This document shows, piece by piece, positions 60,552 to 64,000 of a stretch of DNA of 64,000 nt. The DNA is taken from positions 45,324,711 to 45,388,710 of the forward strand of contig OZ038391.1 of NCBI GenBank assembly GCA_964036045.1. Direction: 5' to 3'. This stretch comes from Eutreptiella sp. 'Long Island Sound 2002' (taxonomy: Eukaryota > Euglenozoa > Euglenophyceae > Eutreptiales > Eutreptiaceae). A program made the translations under genes and the position numbers. How positions within the stretch are numbered: position 1 is the stretch's first letter; the number at the start of each line of letters is the position of its first letter. Below the pieces are notes generated by a model, which had not been told where the DNA came from, searched no databases, and saw only the letters and a list, made by a program, of their open reading frames with translations.

Positions 60552-61511
60552 TTTTTTTAAGGCGTGTTTGGGGAGAGGTGGGGGGTGCTGGTATACGTGG
60601 CGGGTCCGAGGGGGCATGCGGACGGAGGTACTGAACGCACCGTGCGAAACCGAGAAGGGGTTGAGAGGGTCGGAGGGGTGCGCCCAAAGTATTGGGTCCC
60701 AAGGTAGAGGATTCGAACATAGCCAATCATGTGCTTGGTGGACAGCCTTGTCCAGGTGCTTTACGCGTTCCTCCAGGGCCAGGCCAAGCATGGCTCTGTG
60801 CTCGGCGCGAGTGGAGCCCGGGATCGGCTTGGAGAGGCAGGACCATAGGGACTTAGGTACCAGAGTTCTCATGAAGTTCCTGCGGTCAGCCTTTGAGGGT
60901 CCAGAGAGCCACCAGTGCAGGACAATGGGGCCAAGCCAGCGTCAGCCAAAGCACAACCAACCACTTGCCGTGCGCCGAAAAACTCCAAACGCCCGTCCAG
61001 CCGCGCATCCGCACCACGCCCCCCCCCCCCTCGGCCATTCCCTGCCCTCCTCAGCACTCACGCCCACGGCCACCACAAAAACGCCAACGATCACCACAAA
61101 CCCATCAGGCCACAATCGTTTGGGCGCCCCCAAAGCGCGCCAAGACCGCTCTCCCCCTCCGACCCCCACGCTCCAAGACACGCTACCGTCAAACACGCCT
61201 ACCTCTCCCCTCTAGGCCCACCGCTACTAGGTGCCCAGGTCCGTCTGCCCCTGCCCCCCCCCACTCCGACGCCTCCCGGGACATCCGAAATTTTTTCCGC
61301 CCATCCAGCGATCTTCTGTCTCCTGCACTCGACCCCTTCAGCCCTCCGCCCCTTCCTGAACCCCCCCCCTCCCCCACAGGGTAAATCAGCGTTCATCTAA
61401 CCAAACCATCAGAGCAGCCGTGTACATATCTTTATATGTTGTTGTAAATACTTTCATTGGGGGACGTCAGCCCCAGAACAAGTTGATGCGGTTAAGAACA
61501 TTCAAAAAAAA
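60552..61511 (+). mobile_element. Poly(A)-tailed retroposon in the leader of C
   Basis: A 960-bp insertion flanked by a 17-bp target duplication AGACAGTCTGCCTCTTC (60,535-60,551 and 61,512-61,528). It ends in about nine A on the plus strand, and TGTAA (a polyadenylation signal in green algae) lies about 65 bp upstream, which supports plus orientation. It starts with seven T. The 3' half is Pro/Thr/His-rich in translation; the minus strand is also open for about 100 codons. Either a 5'-truncated LINE, a SINE-like element or a processed pseudogene of an unidentified host transcript. Mobilised by some poly(A)-type LINE, not the giant LINE of this window, which has a TATGAC tail. Confidence 0.7.
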
Positions 61512-61519
61512 AGACAGTC

Positions 61520-61533
61520 TGCCTCTTCCTAAC
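61520..61533 (-). other. Degenerate primer-binding site of C
   Basis: Minus strand TGTTAGGAAGAGGC adjoins the LTR end; it matches B's TGGTAGCAAGAGGC at 12 of 14 positions. Confidence 0.5.
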
Positions 61534-62326
61534 AGAAAGTTTTATAGTGATTTCAACACTGTGTGTTTGTTGTGCCTCTCCTGCTGCTTGCTGCTGGTGT
61601 AGCGTTTCCTGCTGCTTGTTTTTGATGAGGAAAATGTTTTATTTGCTGAAATACAACCAATCCAGGATATCCCAAGCCAGAGATAAGCAAGTAGAAGATA
61701 AACAGGATCAAAGCATGAAGGGCTGCAGTCACAAAGAGTTAGATAGAGAAAGATATCAACAATAGACCACAGCAATTAGCATACATTGCAACTCAGGATG
61801 AAATATTTTACATGTTTGAGAACAACTGATAGGAAAACTGCCCCGAAGGCTCACTCTCATCCACAGTGCCATCTTGAGATGTGCACTCCTTGTTTTTGGG
61901 TCCCATAGGTGCTGAGGTGGCATGGTATGTGGCAATGAGGTCACTGCCATGTCACATCAGATCTTCCTACTTAGCTAGGCTGACCAGGTATTGAACCCAG
62001 GACCTCTCACAAAGAGGTGCCCCAGCCCCCTAGGGTGCATACCACTAGGATAGCTAAGAATTCATGAGAAAACATAGATAAATTCATAGGCTCTGCTTTC
62101 AGTATATCAGTGCCTCAGCAACGCAGGAAAAGATGTTTTAGTGCCCATAGCTTGGGGATAAAGGGGTCCACACCACATCCTAATTTAGTGTTTGGTTCCA
62201 TAGGTCAAAATGTGTTATCACAACTTTTGGGTGGGCCAATACTAAGATAGAAATGCCTGTGTGCTTAGAGCACCTCTAATACAACTAAAGTATACCCTAA
62301 AGCATTGGAAAAGCACTTTTTCTTAC
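61534..62326 (-). repeat. Element C 5' LTR
   Basis: About 793 bp, homologous along its length to the B LTR with many substitutions and small indels. Outer end GTAAGAAAAAGTGC, inner end AACTTTCT. Carries the tRNA-like module (61,974-62,049) and has only one copy of the AACTAAGTAGGAAGATC unit that is duplicated in B. The outer flank is R1 sequence. Confidence 0.85.
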
Positions 62327-62450
62327 TACACCCCTCTCCCAACTCTAGGTGGCTCCACCACATGGCTCTAAGTTACGTGCGAAGGGCACAAAGTGGTGCA
62401 TACATGTGGTGGAAGGGGCTAAACTCGGTCAAAACGGGCTCAGAACGGGT
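62327..62450 (-). repeat. R1 end fragment, inverted
   Basis: Minus-strand equivalent of about 8,690-8,810, including CACCTAGAGTTGGGAGAGG, cut at TACACCCC by the LTR of C. This indicates that C inserted into, or at the end of, an R1 copy. Confidence 0.75.
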
Positions 62451-62914
62451 CGGCCTACAGGTCGGAAGACAGGGCGGAGGCCCTGAGGCGCGTGAGGGCG
62501 CGCGAGATACAACCATGGCGCGAGGACGACCAGCGGCCAGCACACGGAGCAGGAGAACAACACTAAGAGGGCGGGCAGGAGACAGAGGGGAGAGGAGGGT
62601 AGAGAGGAGAGAGAGAAGAAACATGTACGACAACGCGGGCTAAAAGGCTGGGTCGCCTGGCGTGGCCGGGGACTGCCAAGGGCAGCGCCACAGGATGGCA
62701 GAGGGACAGGACGAGAGCACCGAACAGAACCGAGACAGATGGCGATGCAGTGTTGTTGTGCGTGCATGCAGGGAGGAGGGGACCACACGGAAAACAGCGC
62801 GGCAAAAAAAAACGCGGACAACACCCCGCAGCACCACAAGGAGACGGGACAGAAAAGGACGAGTGGCAAGGGCCACGCGACGGCCCCAGGGGACTAGGAC
62901 AGCATGGGAGGCGG
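62451..62914. other. No gene recognised
   Basis: GC- and purine-rich on the plus strand, T-poor, similar in style to 51,687-52,090. Overlapping open frames on both strands reflect composition. No domain or repeat partner was identified. Confidence 0.4.
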
Positions 62915-63480
62915 CACAGGAGAGAGGGGCGGGGGTGGGAGGGGAGCGACCCGTGCTAGGCGCACAAAACGGTCCCCGGATGGATGAGGATCCAGTGGGA
63001 CCGCGCCACAGGGTTGCTGGCGGCCCGGTGGGGTATAAACACGGGATGAGGGATGGGATGGGGTCGCACAACAACCCAGGGGATTAGGCCGGGGCCGTGG
63101 CACGGGGGAAGGGGGCGGGAAGAGAGCGACCCGTGCTAGGCGCACGAAACGGTCCCCAGATGGATGAGGATCCAGTGGGCCCGCGCCACAGGGTTGCTTC
63201 CGGCCCGGGTGGGTATAAACACGGGGTGAGGGATGGGATGGGGCCGCACGACAGCCCAGGGGATTAGGCCGGGGCCGCGGCACAGGGGAAAGGGACGGGG
63301 GCGGGAAGGGAGCGACCCGTGCTAAGCACACGAAGCGGTCCCCGGAAGGAAGAGGCTCCAGTGGGCCCGCGCCACAGGGTAGCAGGCGACCCGGTGGGGT
63401 AGAAACACGAGATGAAGGGACAAGGGGACGGGGCGGGAAAGGGCGTGTGGCTAGAGCCACACAACGGCCCGACGGGGTAG
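62915..63480 (+). repeat. GC-rich tandem repeat, about 182-bp unit
   Basis: GAGCGACCCGTGCTA recurs at about 62,943, 63,124 and 63,309 (steps of about 181 and 185), each followed by CGGTCCCC, CCAGTGGG, CGCGCCACAGGGT and a GATTAGGCCGGGGCC phrase in the complete units. A 345-codon minus-strand frame across it is a by-product of the repeat. Confidence 0.8.
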
Positions 63481-64000
63481 GGAGTCCACGGGACGCTGGG
63501 AACGGGCCGGTGCCGGGATGAGGCAAAGAGGAATGGGACATGGGATGGGCAGGGAGGCCGAAAGCGCCAAGCAACAGCCCCATGGGATTGGGAAACCAGT
63601 CGCCATGGAGTGGTGAACCATGGGCCAACCATGGGGAACCTGACCACGGGAAGTCATGAAAATGCCCTGAACTCCGGGACGGCCGTGAGGTGTCCGCAGG
63701 GGTGAGGGTTGACCTTGAGAACCCCGGGTCAATGGCCTGAGTACACGTAGGTTCACGCGTGAGCGGGACCAGGGGGAACGTGGAAAGGGTCGCCCCCTGG
63801 CCTCCAGCCGTGGATGGACGATAACCAAGTGCATCCAGGAGCCGAGTGGGTACTACAACCCGTGAGGGATGGGGAGTGGTGGAATGTGGTTGACAGAGAG
63901 AAATGCTCCGCTGTCGGCGAGGGCTATCCACAGGAAACCCGCCTGCAGGCGCCCAATAGTCTGTGCTAGGGGGGGAAGGCCGGGGGATCCTTCAAAGGGT
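63481..64000. other. No gene recognised
   Basis: GC-rich sequence continuing to the window edge, with no recognisable repeat unit and no protein domain. Confidence 0.4.

Larger units (their letters stand above)
53048..62326 (-). mobile_element. Ty3/gypsy element C, 5' part, decayed
   Basis: On the minus strand: 5' LTR (62,326 to 61,534), degenerate primer site, leader interrupted by a 960-bp retroposon, gag and pol with several frameshifts. Its 3' part lies at 40,358-38,960 beyond element B. Same subfamily as B (proteins largely identical where in frame). C was therefore in place before B arrived. Confidence 0.85.

Noticed and set aside
60456-60872. N-terminal extension of C gag (MRTLVPKSLW...)
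   Set aside because: It lies largely within the poly(A)-tailed insertion; B's gag starts at the position equivalent to 60,455.
62894-63931. 345-codon minus-strand Pro-rich protein
   Set aside because: Created by the 182-bp tandem repeat; the frame contains repeated phrases and no domain.

Overview
This window looks like nuclear DNA of a eukaryote with a very repeat-rich genome. I see no host gene, no bacterial-style operon and no rRNA or functional tRNA gene. Nearly everything that can be recognised is retrotransposon: LTR elements of the Ty3/gypsy class (retropepsin, RT, RNase H, DDE integrase, chromodomain; primer site matching initiator tRNA-Met) and a very large non-LTR element (LINE). 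A green alga or streptophyte is my best guess, because the LINE has an OTU-like motif of the kind I recall from algal RandI/Dualen elements and a TGTAA motif lies upstream of one poly(A) tail. That assignment is weak.

Layout. 1-2,816: no gene found. 2,817-6,840 (minus): Ty3-like element A, with a broken gag and a pol that stops after the protease and linker. 7,561-8,818: non-coding repeat R1. 8,819-8,975: (TA)n. 8,976-25,192 (plus): full-length giant LINE, about 16.2 kb. 25,193-25,254: (TA)n. 25,255-37,470 (minus): a second, 5'-truncated copy of the same LINE, tail to tail with the first. 37,471-37,747: (TA)n. 37,748-38,946: second R1 copy. 38,960-62,326: minus-strand Ty3 element C, split by plus-strand element B (40,359-53,047), which is inserted 12 bp before C's pol stop codon with a GCTT target duplication. 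62,327-64,000: an R1 fragment and GC-rich tandem repeats.

How the parts work together. The LINE encodes a long ORF1 (His/Pro-rich repeats, CCCH zinc finger, Ulp1/C48-like cysteine protease, C2H2-like finger) and an ORF2 (APE endonuclease, RT, RNase H-like domain, CCHC finger, second zinc cluster). A broken OTU-like reading frame follows. The three (TA)n tracts at its ends suggest that it inserts into TA microsatellites. Element B has intact gag and pol and nearly identical LTRs, so it inserted recently. C and A are decayed relatives.

The most striking shared property is at the gag/pol and ORF1/ORF2 junctions. In A, B, C and both LINE copies the downstream frame is the same as the upstream frame, is separated by a single stop codon, and has no ATG before its first catalytic motif. 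This suggests stop-codon readthrough in two unrelated retrotransposon classes. The Ty3 elements also carry, between protease and RT, a module resembling one I know from DIRS-type elements.
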